Shown piece by piece: positions 8,421 to 17,407 of a stretch of 64,000 nucleotides of DNA (position 1 is the first letter of the stretch; every line of letters starts with the position of its first letter). The notes below the pieces were generated by a model, which was not told where the DNA came from, searched no databases, and saw only the letters and a program-made list of their open reading frames with translations. The position numbers were made by a program, and so were the translations under genes. Origin of the DNA: an uncultured Clostridia bacterium. Lineage in GTDB: Bacteria > Bacillota > Clostridia > Lachnospirales > CAG-274. The DNA lies in NCBI GenBank assembly GCA_947624015.1, contig CANQIA010000007.1, positions 26,271-90,270 of the forward strand, in the 5' to 3' direction.

Positions 8421-10613
8421 TTACAGCAGCCCAAGTTCTGAGGCGTATTTATAGTAAAGCGTAACGGGTATCATCATCTGCGCAAAGCTTTTTGTACCCA
8501 TACCGCCTTGTATGAGAGAGCCCTCCGCTATTCTCTTGGCATAGTTTACGCCTGCGGGCTTAAAGGAGATAACATACTTAAGTGTAGGCAGACCGTACTC
8601 TATATATTTTTTATCCCCTGTCAGCTCATAGGCTATGGACAGAGCCTCAAGTATAAGAGGATTGTTGCCGAAACGCTTAAGAGAGGGAAGCTCCTTATAA
8701 TAGAAAAGTCCGTTATCCAGCCTTGCGTTTTCGCACAGATCGTCTACGGCATTAAGTATCATACGCTTTATTTCGGCATTGGGACGCACTCTGTAATATC
8801 TCATAAGGCTGCCTACCGCAACGGATATCATAAATACCACTCGTATGGCTGTATTGTCCGTATAGGGAGAGAGCCACAGACCGTAGCGCTCCTCCCACTC
8901 CTTGAAATGTCCTACTATCCAGTCGCATTTTTCCAGCCATTTTTTATCGTTGGTCTCAATGTAAAGCGCCGTAAGGCTTCTGAGCGCCCAACCCGTTTCC
9001 CTTGCGTTGGCGTCGCCTGCCCGATGAAACATAGGCGTTTCAAGCAGCCGAAGTATATTTTCGCCTATGCCTATGGCAGTATTATAGCCTTCGATATCTC
9101 CGCTGAGATGATAATAGTCCAGAAGTCCCTCTACCCACTGGTGGGAGCAGACTACGTTCCCTGCGCCTATATGATCCCATGTATGCTCGTACTGTCCGCC
9201 AAATATGAGAGGGTCTTTGTTGTAGTGACACACGTCAACGTCTATCCAGTGCTTTGCCGTTACAAGCACATAGTCCAGAAAACGCCTTATGCCTGTTCTG
9301 GCATACTGCAAGGCGCAGGCATGGGGAAAGTCGTATTCATTGTTTGTCCACACAAGCTTACCATTTCCTCTGCCCTGATTTGTGTAGCCCATATCCGGGG
9401 AATCTCCCCAGTACATCATTCCGTATGCTCTTGAGTGATCGTCAGCCTTGGCGGAAATATACATTTCCATATCATAGTTCTTATTCTTTACAAACAAGTC
9501 GAGGAATACACCTGAATTTTCAAATATCTCGGGGGCTATTTCGGGCTTGTCCGGCATCTGATATATTATTGTTTTATTATTTATGCTTTGAAGCTCCTCT
9601 TGGGCATCGTGGATATAAAAAAGCACCTTCTGTTCTCTTGCCATTCCGCTTAATATGGTCACATCGCCCATGTCCTTTGGCACAAGCATTATCTCGGCTT
9701 TTGTATCCTGTACTTTTATAGCCTTGGGGAAATTTTGCTGCGCCTGATATATGCAAGCGCAAACTCCCATTTCTTCATCTGTGTAGTCCCCGAAAAATGT
9801 GCCGTAGAACACCTCTGAATTGTGTTCGTTGGACTCCATAAGCAGCATATTTGCGTCAACGTACTTAAAGGCTGCGCCGCCGTTTTCGTTAATATCAAAT
9901 GAGGTCTTGTAGTTGGAATAAGCGGCAGCCGCTCTTGTATTGCCCTTTGCTTCTTTGCTGCTTTCCATAACAAGGCTTTCTATCTCAAGAGCCTCGTCTG
10001 TATCGTTTATTATCCTGTAGCCTATCTCAAGAGCCGATTTATCTCTGAAAACAGTAATATTAAGCTCAAATGAAAAGACATTGCTTCCGTTAAGGGTGTG
10101 ATGTCCTTTGCCCCTTAGTATAACACAGAGAGGACTTTTTTCCGCTATTTCCCACTTTGAAATAAGGCTGTCATATATATTTCCCGCCTTATCCTTAAGT
10201 ATTGGGGCATTTATGAGAGTGCTGTATCTGACTCCTTTGTATTCTATATAGTCGAAAATACTGCCCTTGTCTGTTGAAGGACAAAGCTTAATTACGCCGT
10301 TGTCGATAACATTGTTTACAATATGTATACCTCTTTCAAACACATAGCCTTTGTCGCTGTCCGTATCGATAAAATATACGGCGCCTTTATTGGCAGGGAT
10401 ATCTGCTTCAAAACGTGTAAAAAGCCATTTTATGCTGCCGTCACTCCAGAGTCCCGTAGGCTTTGAAAAGCTGGGCACTATATTTCCAAGGCTGTCCTTT
10501 ACGGCGACCCTGTTTATATCAAAAAGCTTGCCTTTTGGCAAAGGCAGACCTATATAGCAGTTTTCCGCTTTTCTGTCTGTGGAATATATTTTTTCAAAAT
10601 TTAAACTGATCAT
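8421..10613 (-). CDS. PcRGLX/YetA-like protein, putative rhamnogalacturonan lyase (PL26 type)
   Basis: A 730-aa protein with no signal peptide, so probably cytoplasmic. The N-terminal beta-rich half contains PLPKGKLFDINRVAVKDSLGN and TGLWSDGSIKWL, features I associate with YetA/PcRGLX proteins. The C-terminal half is a long helical barrel with repeated Trp, Tyr and His segments such as QYEHTWDHIGAGN and HQWVEGLLDYYHLSGD. Fungal PcRGLX is an exo-acting rhamnogalacturonan lyase, so a role in breaking down imported pectin fragments is inferred. The start has GGGAGG 9 nt upstream. It diverges from an AraC regulator and lies beside the pectate lyase, which supports a pectin role. The exact substrate is unproven. 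Confidence 0.65.
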   Translation of the reverse strand: MISLNFEKIYSTDRKAENCYIGLPLPKGKLFDINRVAVKDSLGNIVPSFSKPTGLWSDGSIKWLFTRFEADIPANKGAVYFIDTDSDKGYVFERGIHIVNNVIDNGVIKLCPSTDKGSIFDYIEYKGVRYSTLINAPILKDKAGNIYDSLISKWEIAEKSPLCVILRGKGHHTLNGSNVFSFELNITVFRDKSALEIGYRIINDTDEALEIESLVMESSKEAKGNTRAAAAYSNYKTSFDINENGGAAFKYVDANMLLMESNEHNSEVFYGTFFGDYTDEEMGVCACIYQAQQNFPKAIKVQDTKAEIMLVPKDMGDVTILSGMAREQKVLFYIHDAQEELQSINNKTIIYQMPDKPEIAPEIFENSGVFLDLFVKNKNYDMEMYISAKADDHSRAYGMMYWGDSPDMGYTNQGRGNGKLVWTNNEYDFPHACALQYARTGIRRFLDYVLVTAKHWIDVDVCHYNKDPLIFGGQYEHTWDHIGAGNVVCSHQWVEGLLDYYHLSGDIEGYNTAIGIGENILRLLETPMFHRAGDANARETGWALRSLTALYIETNDKKWLEKCDWIVGHFKEWEERYGLWLSPYTDNTAIRVVFMISVAVGSLMRYYRVRPNAEIKRMILNAVDDLCENARLDNGLFYYKELPSLKRFGNNPLILEALSIAYELTGDKKYIEYGLPTLKYVISFKPAGVNYAKRIAEGSLIQGGMGTKSFAQMMIPVTLYYKYASELGLL

Positions 10614-10657
10614 GGCAATTTTCCTCCCGATAAATACAATAACGCAAAAAATATGTA

Positions 10658-10686
10658 TTTACCTTAAAAAGATTATGTGTTATAAT
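10658..10686 (+). promoter_or_regulatory. Promoter of the AraC-family gene
   Basis: TTTACC at 10658-10663, a 17-nt spacer, and consensus TATAAT at 10681-10686, 44 nt upstream of the preferred GTG start. It lies in the short divergent region shared with the PL26-type gene, where the regulator could act on both directions. Confidence 0.7.
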
Positions 10687-10730
10687 AATTTTACAGAAAA
10701 TTTGCACAGCTTTTATGTGAGGTGATTTTT

Positions 10731-11564
10731 GTGGAGAGAATGGCATATGAGGAAATGGAAGTAAATACCAGCAAGCAAGGTAAATATTATAAAATGCCTA
10801 ACGCTCACTTTCACAATGCTTTTGAAATATATTATCTTATTGCAGGCACAAGAAAGTTTTTTATAGACAGTGAGATATACAATATTTCCAAAGGTACTCT
10901 TGTGCTTTTGGAGAGAAATGTCATGCACAAGACCGAATACAGCTCCGATAAGCTTGGAGAAAGGACTTATGTGCTTTTTAGCGACAAGTATTACAACAAT
11001 ATGGTAAATGCTTTCGGCTCAGAGGCTGTGGGCAACTGCTTTAAAAGAAAGATATTCCCCATACCCCGTCACAGAAGGGGATATATAGAGGGCATACTGC
11101 GCCAGCTTGAAAACGAATACAAAAACAAAGACGAATATTCCCAAAGCCTTATGGAAATATATATGAGAGAGCTTTTTATATTTCTTATACGTTACGACAG
11201 AAGCATGGGAGAAAACGATATGCCTATACTGAGCAGCGGCGATGAGATAATACAAAGCGCCGCCCGCTATATTACGGAAAATTACAACAAGAATATATCT
11301 CTTTCGGATGTGGCGGAGTTTGTAGGTATGAGCAGCACCTATTTTTCCAAAAAATTCAAGGAGGTAACGGGCTTCGGGTTCAAGGAATACATACTTAACA
11401 TACGCATGAAAAGAGCCTGCACTCTTCTTTTGGAAACAAGGCTTTCCGTTACGGATATAGCCTATGAAACAGGCTTTAACGACAGCAATTATTTTGGCGA
11501 TGTTTTTAGGCGGATGAAGGGCATATCTCCTCTTAAATACAGGAAAAACAGAGAGTATATATAG
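10731..11564 (+). CDS. AraC-family transcriptional regulator
   Basis: About 277 aa. The N-terminal half is a cupin-like ligand-binding domain (NAHFHNAFEIYYLIAG and a later VMHKTEY His). The C-terminal ~100 residues form the double helix-turn-helix of AraC proteins, with ISLSDVAEFVGMSSTYFSKKFK and the family signature ending GFNDSNYFGDVFRRMKGISPLKYR. It is transcribed away from the PL26-type lyase across ~115 bp, the usual arrangement for a local sugar-responsive activator; control of the pectin genes is inferred. The GTG at 10731 is chosen because AGGTGA sits 6 nt upstream; a GTG at 10722 and an ATG at 10740 are in frame. Confidence 0.88.
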   Translation: MERMAYEEMEVNTSKQGKYYKMPNAHFHNAFEIYYLIAGTRKFFIDSEIYNISKGTLVLLERNVMHKTEYSSDKLGERTYVLFSDKYYNNMVNAFGSEAVGNCFKRKIFPIPRHRRGYIEGILRQLENEYKNKDEYSQSLMEIYMRELFIFLIRYDRSMGENDMPILSSGDEIIQSAARYITENYNKNISLSDVAEFVGMSSTYFSKKFKEVTGFGFKEYILNIRMKRACTLLLETRLSVTDIAYETGFNDSNYFGDVFRRMKGISPLKYRKNREYI

Positions 11565-11628
11565 AAAAGCAAATGACAGATCGCCTTATTATATTAAGTT
11601 TTCGCCAATAAAAACTTAATTTTTATCC

Positions 11629-11657
11629 TTGACAACAAGTCCTGTATCTGTTAAAAT
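11629..11657 (+). promoter_or_regulatory. Sigma-A promoter of leuA
   Basis: Perfect TTGACA at 11629-11634, 17-nt spacer, TAAAAT at 11652-11657. Transcription would begin near 11664, at the head of the T-box leader. Confidence 0.85.
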
Positions 11658-11663
11658 ATCATC

Positions 11664-11937
11664 TATCAATAAGGTAACACTATGATAAGGAGCAGTAAGT
11701 TAAAAAGGACTTTCAGAGAGTCGGCGGTAGGTGTAAGCCGATATTCCGATTTGACCGAACTCGCCTTTGAGTGGTCGCGCTGAACAAACAGTAGGTGCGA
11801 ACGGAAGCTCACCGATAGAGGAGCAGGGTATCGGCACAGTCCCGTACCTGTAGAGTGCATTAATTTTTATTAATGAATTAGAGTGGTACCACGGAGTATA
11901 TCTTCGTCTCTTGGAGGAGACGGAGATTTTTTTATTG
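11664..11937 (+). promoter_or_regulatory. T-box riboswitch sensing tRNA-Leu, upstream of leuA
   Basis: The leader carries the AGAGAG element of stem I (11715-11720), a specifier-loop segment GAACTCG in which CTC (Leu) at 11760-11762 is the likely specifier codon, and the T-box bulge TGGTACC at 11884-11890. An 11-bp terminator stem (11900-11910 with 11917-11927) is followed by seven T residues. Uncharged tRNA-Leu should pair with the specifier and the bulge and favour antitermination. TGGT fits the A discriminator of tRNA-Leu. The leader fills the gap between araC and leuA. Confidence 0.93.
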
Positions 11938-12003
11938 CATTTGATATTGGCAATAGGCTCCTATTGATAAATATATTGTTTAAATTTGAAAGGAGAAAAC
12001 AAA

Positions 12004-13653
12004 ATGAATCATCAACGTTACAGACAGTTTCCGCCTGTGGATCTGCCCAACAGACAGTGGCCTTCAAGGGTCATAGAAAAAGCCCCGGTGTGGTGCAGCG
12101 TAGACCTTCGTGACGGTAATCAGGCTCTTGAGAAGCCTATGAATCTGGATCAGAAAATAAAGTTTTTCAGATATCTTGTGGAAATAGGATTTAAGGAAAT
12201 AGAAGTAGGTTTCCCTGCTGCCAGCGATACGGAATTTAATTTCTGCCGTACTCTCATAGAGCAAAACCTTATTCCCGACGATGTTACCATTCAGGTGCTT
12301 ACACAGGCAAGAGAGCATATTATAAGAAGGACATTTGAAGCCCTCGAGGGTATACCAAGGGCTATCGTGCATCTGTATAATTCCACTTCCACACTTCAAA
12401 GAGACGTTGTGTTCAATATGTCCAAGGAAGAGATCACAAAGCTTGCCACAGACGGCGCAGAGCTTGTGGACAGACTTGCCGAGGAATACGGTAAGGACAG
12501 ATTTCTCTTTGAATACTCTCCCGAAAGCTTTTCGGGTACCGAAATGGACTATGCTGTGGATATATGCAACGCAGTGCTTGACGTATGGAAGCCGACTCCC
12601 GAAAGAAAGGTAATAATAAATCTGCCCAATACGGTGGAAATGGCTACTCCCAATGTTTATGCCGACCAGATAGAATATGTATGCAATAATATAAAATACA
12701 GGGAAAACGTAATTATCAGCCTTCATACCCATAACGACAGGGGATGCGCCGTTGCCGCTTCAGAGCTGGGCGTAATGGCAGGCGCAGACAGAGTTGAGGG
12801 TACGCTTTTCGGAAACGGCGAGAGAACAGGCAATGCAGATATACTTACGATTGCCCTTAATATGTTCTCACAGGGCATCGATCCCAAGCTGGACTTTTCA
12901 AGAGTGAATGAGGCAATAGATATATACGAATCATCTACGGGTCTTGCGGTGCATCCGAGACATCCCTATGCGGGAGACCTTGTTTACACAGCCTTTTCGG
13001 GATCTCATCAGGACGCTATAAAGAAAGGTATGGCAAAGATGATAGACCATCCCGACAGATGGGAGGTCCCGTATCTTCCCATAGATCCTCTTGATGTAGG
13101 CAGAAATTACGATCCTATCATAAGGATAAATTCACAGTCGGGCAAGGGCGGCGTAGCCTATATTCTGGAAACAAATTACGGCTTACATGTGCCTAAGGCA
13201 ATGCAGCAGGACTTCGGACCCAAGGTAACACAGGCTTCCGTTGACGGAGACAAGGAGCTTACACCTAAGGAGATATACGATCTGTTTTTGGATACCTACT
13301 ATGTTAAAGAACCTCTTTCAGTGGTATACTATACAGAGCATTCTACAAAGGACAATGTAGATATGGAGTGCAATATTACATACAGAGGAGAAGATATTGT
13401 ACTCAAGGGTCATGGCAACGGTATCGTAGACGCTTTCTGTAAGGCGCTTATGGACAGGTTTGACATTACATTCAATGTAGCCGATTACAGTCAGCATTCT
13501 ATGGAATTCGGCAATAAGTCAAGAGCAATAACCTATGTGCAGGTATTTAATTGCAGGAACGAGTCCTACTATGCAGTGGGAATAAGCTCAAACACCGCAA
13601 AAAGCTCTATAAGAGCTATTGCCTCTGCGGTCAATCAGTTCAAGAAGATATAA
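12004..13653 (+). CDS. leuA: 2-isopropylmalate synthase
   Basis: Condenses acetyl-CoA with 2-ketoisovalerate, the first committed step of leucine synthesis. The 549-aa length and the N-terminal FPPVDLPNRQWPS segment fit the longer class of LeuA. The catalytic TIM barrel carries SVDLRDGNQAL and the metal-ligand HTHND segment. The C-terminal ~120 residues are the LeuA regulatory domain, site of leucine feedback in the family. ATG 12004 is preferred over an in-frame TTG at 11986 because AAAGGAG lies just upstream of it. The gene stands alone between a leucine T-box and a terminator, so it is probably monocistronic. Confidence 0.96.
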   Translation: MNHQRYRQFPPVDLPNRQWPSRVIEKAPVWCSVDLRDGNQALEKPMNLDQKIKFFRYLVEIGFKEIEVGFPAASDTEFNFCRTLIEQNLIPDDVTIQVLTQAREHIIRRTFEALEGIPRAIVHLYNSTSTLQRDVVFNMSKEEITKLATDGAELVDRLAEEYGKDRFLFEYSPESFSGTEMDYAVDICNAVLDVWKPTPERKVIINLPNTVEMATPNVYADQIEYVCNNIKYRENVIISLHTHNDRGCAVAASELGVMAGADRVEGTLFGNGERTGNADILTIALNMFSQGIDPKLDFSRVNEAIDIYESSTGLAVHPRHPYAGDLVYTAFSGSHQDAIKKGMAKMIDHPDRWEVPYLPIDPLDVGRNYDPIIRINSQSGKGGVAYILETNYGLHVPKAMQQDFGPKVTQASVDGDKELTPKEIYDLFLDTYYVKEPLSVVYYTEHSTKDNVDMECNITYRGEDIVLKGHGNGIVDAFCKALMDRFDITFNVADYSQHSMEFGNKSRAITYVQVFNCRNESYYAVGISSNTAKSSIRAIASAVNQFKKI

Positions 13654-13668
13654 TGTTTCTTCTATATA

Positions 13669-13704
13669 AAAATGGGGCTACCTTAAGGCAGCCCCATTTT
13701 GCCT
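13669..13704 (+). terminator. Terminator of leuA
   Basis: An 11-bp stem (13669-13679 with 13690-13700) extended by CC/GG around a TTAA loop, starting 16 nt after the leuA stop. T residues end the right arm. From here to 13805 I see nothing else recognisable. Confidence 0.85.
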
Positions 13705-13808
13705 TACAGAGGCTCTGCGATGGCATAATGCCAAAAACGGGCTTTTGAATATGTATCTTCCGCATAGGAGATAATTGGTTTTTTTGTTCCCATTGTATAA
13801 TTTGCCAT

Positions 13809-13900
13809 AAAAAAATATGTAAAAAAATTGAAAATTCAGTTAAAAATTTACAGAAAAAATTCAAAAAAGGCTTGCATTTAAGCCGAAAATATGGTATTAT
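13809..13900 (+). promoter_or_regulatory. S10 operon promoter with phased A-tracts
   Basis: TTGCAT at 13872-13877, a 17-nt spacer and TATTAT at 13895-13900 form a sigma-A promoter. Upstream are six A-runs starting at 13809, 13821, 13831, 13842, 13854 and 13863, about one helical turn apart. This is the pattern of an intrinsically bent UP element, which would suit a very strongly expressed ribosomal operon. Confidence 0.75.
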
Positions 13901-13906
13901 ATCCGT

Positions 13907-14156
13907 GTTGTGACATTAAGAGCGTAGATGCAGAAGGTTGCTGTAACGCTGATAAACACATAGGTTTTACAGGTTTTTCTGCGGAGCAATGTCCAGGTCA
14001 AGACACCGGGCGACAAGGTCACTGTGCGGATATATTTGTGTGTGGAATCAAGAGCGAAAGCTCGGGAGTTGCAAAGAGGAAACACACGGATGAGTGTACA
14101 GTCACCACTTGTCGTGCTAAGATTTTTAAAAGTACGAAAAGGAGGCGACTTTTTTT
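13907..14156 (+). promoter_or_regulatory. Structured leader of the S10 operon (candidate r-protein autoregulatory element)
   Basis: A ~250-nt untranslated leader precedes rpsJ. It contains pairings that look mutually exclusive: AGCGT/ACGCT at 13921-13925 with 13946-13950, and GCAGAA/TTCTGC at 13930-13935 with 13977-13982. Later a GAAA-capped hairpin (14052-14063) is enclosed by GTGTGT/ACACAC (14038-14043 with 14082-14087). I recall similar leaders in Lachnospiraceae. Control by a ribosomal protein such as L4 is known for S10 operons of other bacteria, but the ligand here is unknown. Confidence 0.55.
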
Positions 14157-14468
14157 ATGGCTAATCAGAAGATTAGAATCAGTCTTAAGTCATTCGATCA
14201 CAAGTTAATCGATCAGTCAGCTGCTCAGATAATTGAAACAGCTAAGAAAACAGGTGCTAAAATAAGCGGTCCCATACCGCTTCCCACCAAGAAGGAAGTT
14301 GTTACCATTATAAGAGCCGTTCATAAGTACAAGTATTCAAGAGAGCAGTTCGAGCTCAGGACCCACAAGAGACTTATCGACATATTACAGCCTACGGGCA
14401 AGACTGCCGATGCATTGTCAAGACTTGACTTACCGGCAGGCGTTGATATTACGCTTAAGGTCATGTAA
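14157..14468 (+). CDS. rpsJ: 30S ribosomal protein S10
   Basis: First gene of the S10 operon, 103 aa, the standard length. The sequence starts with the family's [15 protein letters not shown] and contains [10 protein letters not shown] and the tRNA-facing RTHKRLIDI loop. S10 sits in the 30S head and also acts with Nus factors in antitermination. An AAGGAGG-type ribosome binding site lies 10 nt before the ATG, and a 250-nt leader precedes it. Confidence 0.98.
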   Translation: MANQKIRISLKSFDHKLIDQSAAQIIETAKKTGAKISGPIPLPTKKEVVTIIRAVHKYKYSREQFELRTHKRLIDILQPTGKTADALSRLDLPAGVDITLKVM

Positions 14469-14545
14469 TAACACAAAGACTGAACACAAAAAAAGCGAAA
14501 ACGAATCGGTTTATATAAGTAGAAAGCCTTATGTAGACCTAGAAT

Positions 14546-14564
14546 GATCATCCTTGGGATGATC
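14546..14564 (+). other. Hairpin between rpsJ and rplC
   Basis: A perfect 8-bp stem (GATCATCC at 14546-14553 with GGATGATC at 14557-14564) around a 3-nt loop, 30 nt before the rplC start. No T-run follows, so it is more likely an mRNA stability or processing element than a terminator. It sits in the 126-nt gap, longer than most gaps in this operon. Confidence 0.5.
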
Positions 14565-14594
14565 CGCTGTAGAGTTTATTATGGAGGTAAAACA

Positions 14595-15224
14595 ATGAAG
14601 AAAGCAATCGTTGCCAAGAAAATTGGTATGACACAGATCTTCACTGAGGCAGGCTTACTTGTTCCCGTTACCGTATTGGAAGCAGGTCCCTGTGTTGTAA
14701 CTCAGGTAAAGACAGTCGAAAACGACGGATATGAAGCAGTTCAGGTTGGTTTCGGCGATGTAAAGGTTAATAAAGTCAATAAGCCTATGAAGGGTCATTT
14801 TGACAAGGCTAAGACAGATCCCAAGAAGGTACTTAAGGAATTCAAGCTTGAATCACTTGAAGGTCTTGAGGTGGGTACGGAGATCAAGGCTGATGTATTT
14901 GCAGCCGGCGACAGAGTTGACGTATCAGGCGTATCCAAGGGTAAGGGCTACCAGGGTCCCATCAAGAGACACGGTCAGCACAGAGGACCTATGGCTCACG
15001 GTTCCAAGTTCCACAGAGCAGTTGGTTCAATGTCATCCGCAACTACTCCCGGTAAGGTAAAAAAGGGAAAGAAGATGGCAGGACATATGGGCTCTGTAAA
15101 CGTAACGGTTCAGAACCTTGAGGTAGTAAGAGCCGACGCCGAGAAGAACCTTCTCCTTGTAAAGGGCGCAGTTCCCGGAAGCAAGGGTTCGGTAGTAGTA
15201 ATCAAGGATAGCGTAAAGGCTTAA
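14595..15224 (+). CDS. rplC: 50S ribosomal protein L3
   Basis: 209 aa, near the usual length. It shows the [11 protein letters not shown] start, the long extension around [14 protein letters not shown] sequence (here [16 protein letters not shown]) that reaches the peptidyl transferase centre, and the [15 protein letters not shown] segment. L3 is an early-assembly 23S rRNA binder. ATG 14595 has GGAGG 7 nt upstream; an in-frame upstream ATG at 14544 lies in the hairpin region and has no such site. Confidence 0.98.
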   Translation: MKKAIVAKKIGMTQIFTEAGLLVPVTVLEAGPCVVTQVKTVENDGYEAVQVGFGDVKVNKVNKPMKGHFDKAKTDPKKVLKEFKLESLEGLEVGTEIKADVFAAGDRVDVSGVSKGKGYQGPIKRHGQHRGPMAHGSKFHRAVGSMSSATTPGKVKKGKKMAGHMGSVNVTVQNLEVVRADAEKNLLLVKGAVPGSKGSVVVIKDSVKA

Positions 15225-15252
15225 TTAATCTTTACGAAAGGAGGAAGACCTA

Positions 15253-15870
15253 ATGGCAAATGTAAAAGTGTTCAACATGAGCGGAAGCGAAGTTGGTACA
15301 ATAGATTTAAATGACGGTATTTTTGCGGTAGAAGTAAATACTCACGTTATGCATCAGGCAGTTGTTCAGTATCTTGCCAATCAAAGACAGGGTACTCAGA
15401 GCGCTTTGACTCGTGCAGAAGTTCGTGGCGGCGGCAGAAAGCCTTGGAGACAGAAGGATACAGGCAGAGCAAGACAGGGCTCTATCCGTTCTCCTCAGTG
15501 GACAGGAGGCGGCGTTGTATTTGCGCCAAAGCCAAGAGATTATTCATTCAAGCTCAATAAGAAGGTCAAGAGATTGGCTCTTAAGTCAGCTTTGAGTTCT
15601 AAGGTAAACGACAATAAGCTTATTGTGGTAGACAATATTACTGTAAATGCCAAGACTAAGGAAATGGTCAAGGTCATGGACAGCTTAAAGGTAGAAAAGG
15701 CGCTCCTTGTTTTGGAGGCAGGCAATGACAATGCCGTACTTGCCGCAAGAAATATTCCTACTGTAAAAACTGCATCAGTAGGCACTATAAATGTATATGA
15801 TATTTTAAAGTATGATTCTTTAGTAGTTACTAAGGAAGCGGTCAAGAAAATAGAGGAGGTGTACGCATAA
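15253..15870 (+). CDS. rplD: 50S ribosomal protein L4
   Basis: 205 aa. The exit-tunnel loop RAEVRGGGRKPWRQKDTGRAR and the following SPQWTGGGVVFAPKPRDY are strongly conserved. In E. coli and several other bacteria L4 also represses the S10 operon, so it is the natural candidate ligand for the leader upstream of rpsJ; this is inference here. GGAGG lies 7 nt upstream of ATG, and its stop overlaps the rplW start (TAATG). Confidence 0.98.
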   Translation: MANVKVFNMSGSEVGTIDLNDGIFAVEVNTHVMHQAVVQYLANQRQGTQSALTRAEVRGGGRKPWRQKDTGRARQGSIRSPQWTGGGVVFAPKPRDYSFKLNKKVKRLALKSALSSKVNDNKLIVVDNITVNAKTKEMVKVMDSLKVEKALLVLEAGNDNAVLAARNIPTVKTASVGTINVYDILKYDSLVVTKEAVKKIEEVYA

Positions 15871-16169
15871 TGGCAGATATCAAGTATTATGACGTTATAT
15901 TAAAGCCTGTTGTTACAGAAAAGTCTATGAACGACATGGCAGATAAGAAGTACGCTTTCTATGTACACCCGGATGCAACCAAGATACAGATAAAGCAGGC
16001 TGTAGAGAAGATGTTTGAAGGCACTAAGGTAGCCAAGGTAAACACTATGAACTGCACCGGCAAGGTAAAAAGAAGAGGCTATACCTTCGGCAAGACCAAT
16101 GCCAGAAAGAAAGCCATTGTTCAGCTTACTGCCGAAAGCAAGGAAATAGAGATCTTCCAGGGTATGTGA
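15870..16169 (+). CDS. rplW: 50S ribosomal protein L23
   Basis: 99 aa, standard size. It begins YYDVILKPVVTEKSM and has the rRNA-binding KVNTMNCTGKVKRRGYTFGK loop. L23 lines the exit of the nascent peptide tunnel and is the docking site for trigger factor and SRP. It overlaps rplD by one base, indicating tight coupling. Confidence 0.98.
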   Translation: MADIKYYDVILKPVVTEKSMNDMADKKYAFYVHPDATKIQIKQAVEKMFEGTKVAKVNTMNCTGKVKRRGYTFGKTNARKKAIVQLTAESKEIEIFQGM

Positions 16170-16250
16170 TAAAGGGTACGTTATCCCCATAAAGAATAAA
16201 GTATAGACACGAAAAAGTGTTTGCAAATATTTGGAAAAGGAGTGTAAAAA

Positions 16251-17081
16251 ATGGGTATTAAGAGATTTAAGCCTTATACACCTTCAAGAAGACAGATGAC
16301 GGTTTCTGACTTCGCTGAAATTACAAAATCTACTCCCGAAAAGAGCCTTGTAGTACACATTAAGACTACGGCAGGCAGAAATAATCAGGGTAAGATAACC
16401 GTTCGTCATATAGGCGGCGGCGCTAAGAAAAAGTACAGAATAATCGATTTTAAGAGAAATAAAGACGGTATCCCCGCAAAGGTCACCGCTATCGAGTACG
16501 ATCCTAACAGAACAGCCAACATTGCGCTTGTATGCTATGCCGACGGCGAAAAGAGATATATACTTGCTCCCAACGGCTTAAAGGTAGGCGACACCGTTAT
16601 GAGCGGCAAGGGCGCAGAAGTAAGAGTGGGCAACGCTCTTGCTATGAAGGATATACCCGTAGGCGCCGAGATACACAATATTGAAATGATCCCCGGCGCA
16701 GGCGGACAGCTTGTTCGTTCAGCAGGTAATGTGGCTCAGCTTATGGCTAAGGAAGGCAAGTATGCAACAGTAAGACTTCCATCCGGCGAAATGAGATTAT
16801 TACCTATCAACTGTAAAGCAACTATCGGTCAGGTGGGCAATTCCGACCACGAGCTTATCAATATCGGCAAAGCCGGTAAGAAGCGTCATATGGGTATCAG
16901 ACCTACGGTAAGAGGTTCTGTTATGAACCCCAACGACCATCCACATGGCGGTGGCGAAGGTAGAGCGCCTGTAGGACGTCCTGCGCCAAGTACTCCATGG
17001 GGTAAGCCTGCTCTCGGTCTTAAGACCAGAAAGAAGCATAAGGCTAGCAATAAGTATATAATTCGTGGTAGAAATAAATAA
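16251..17081 (+). CDS. rplB: 50S ribosomal protein L2
   Basis: 276 aa, the usual length. Motifs include the [13 protein letters not shown] start, [16 protein letters not shown], and the C-terminal [20 protein letters not shown] segment, here [18 protein letters not shown]. The conserved His in that segment lies near the peptidyl transferase centre. GGAG lies 8 nt before ATG. The 81-nt gap before it contains a small ACAC/GTGT hairpin. Confidence 0.98.
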   Translation: MGIKRFKPYTPSRRQMTVSDFAEITKSTPEKSLVVHIKTTAGRNNQGKITVRHIGGGAKKKYRIIDFKRNKDGIPAKVTAIEYDPNRTANIALVCYADGEKRYILAPNGLKVGDTVMSGKGAEVRVGNALAMKDIPVGAEIHNIEMIPGAGGQLVRSAGNVAQLMAKEGKYATVRLPSGEMRLLPINCKATIGQVGNSDHELINIGKAGKKRHMGIRPTVRGSVMNPNDHPHGGGEGRAPVGRPAPSTPWGKPALGLKTRKKHKASNKYIIRGRNK

Positions 17082-17096
17082 TAGGAGGCCTGAATA

Positions 17097-17381
17097 ATGA
17101 GTAGATCACTTAAGAAGGGTCCATTCTGCGACGACCACCTTATGAAGAAGGTCGTAGCTCAGAATGAGGCTAATACAAAAAATGTTATAAAGACTTGGTC
17201 ACGTCGTTCTACTATCTTTCCTGAAATGATAGGTCATACTATTGCGGTACATGATGGTAGGAAGCATGTTCCCGTATATATTACGGAGGATATGGTCGGT
17301 CACAAGTTAGGCGAATTCGCTTTGACAAGGACATACAGAGGTCACGGCAAGGATGCCGAAAAGAAGTCAAAGGTTAAATAA
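17097..17381 (+). CDS. rpsS: 30S ribosomal protein S19
   Basis: 94 aa. It has the invariant SRSLKKGPF start and the [24 protein letters not shown] segment. S19 forms a complex with S13 in the 30S head and contacts the A-site tRNA region. A GGAGG site lies immediately upstream, in the normal S10-operon position between rplB and rplV. Confidence 0.98.
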   Translation: MSRSLKKGPFCDDHLMKKVVAQNEANTKNVIKTWSRRSTIFPEMIGHTIAVHDGRKHVPVYITEDMVGHKLGEFALTRTYRGHGKDAEKKSKVK

Positions 17382-17407
17382 TTACGTTTCGGAAGGAGGT
17401 TACCTTA

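Noticed and set aside
8508..9434. 308-codon plus-strand reading frame opposite the PL26-type gene
   Set aside because: It lies fully antisense to a gene with clear family motifs and a good start site; its composition is that of a shadow frame.
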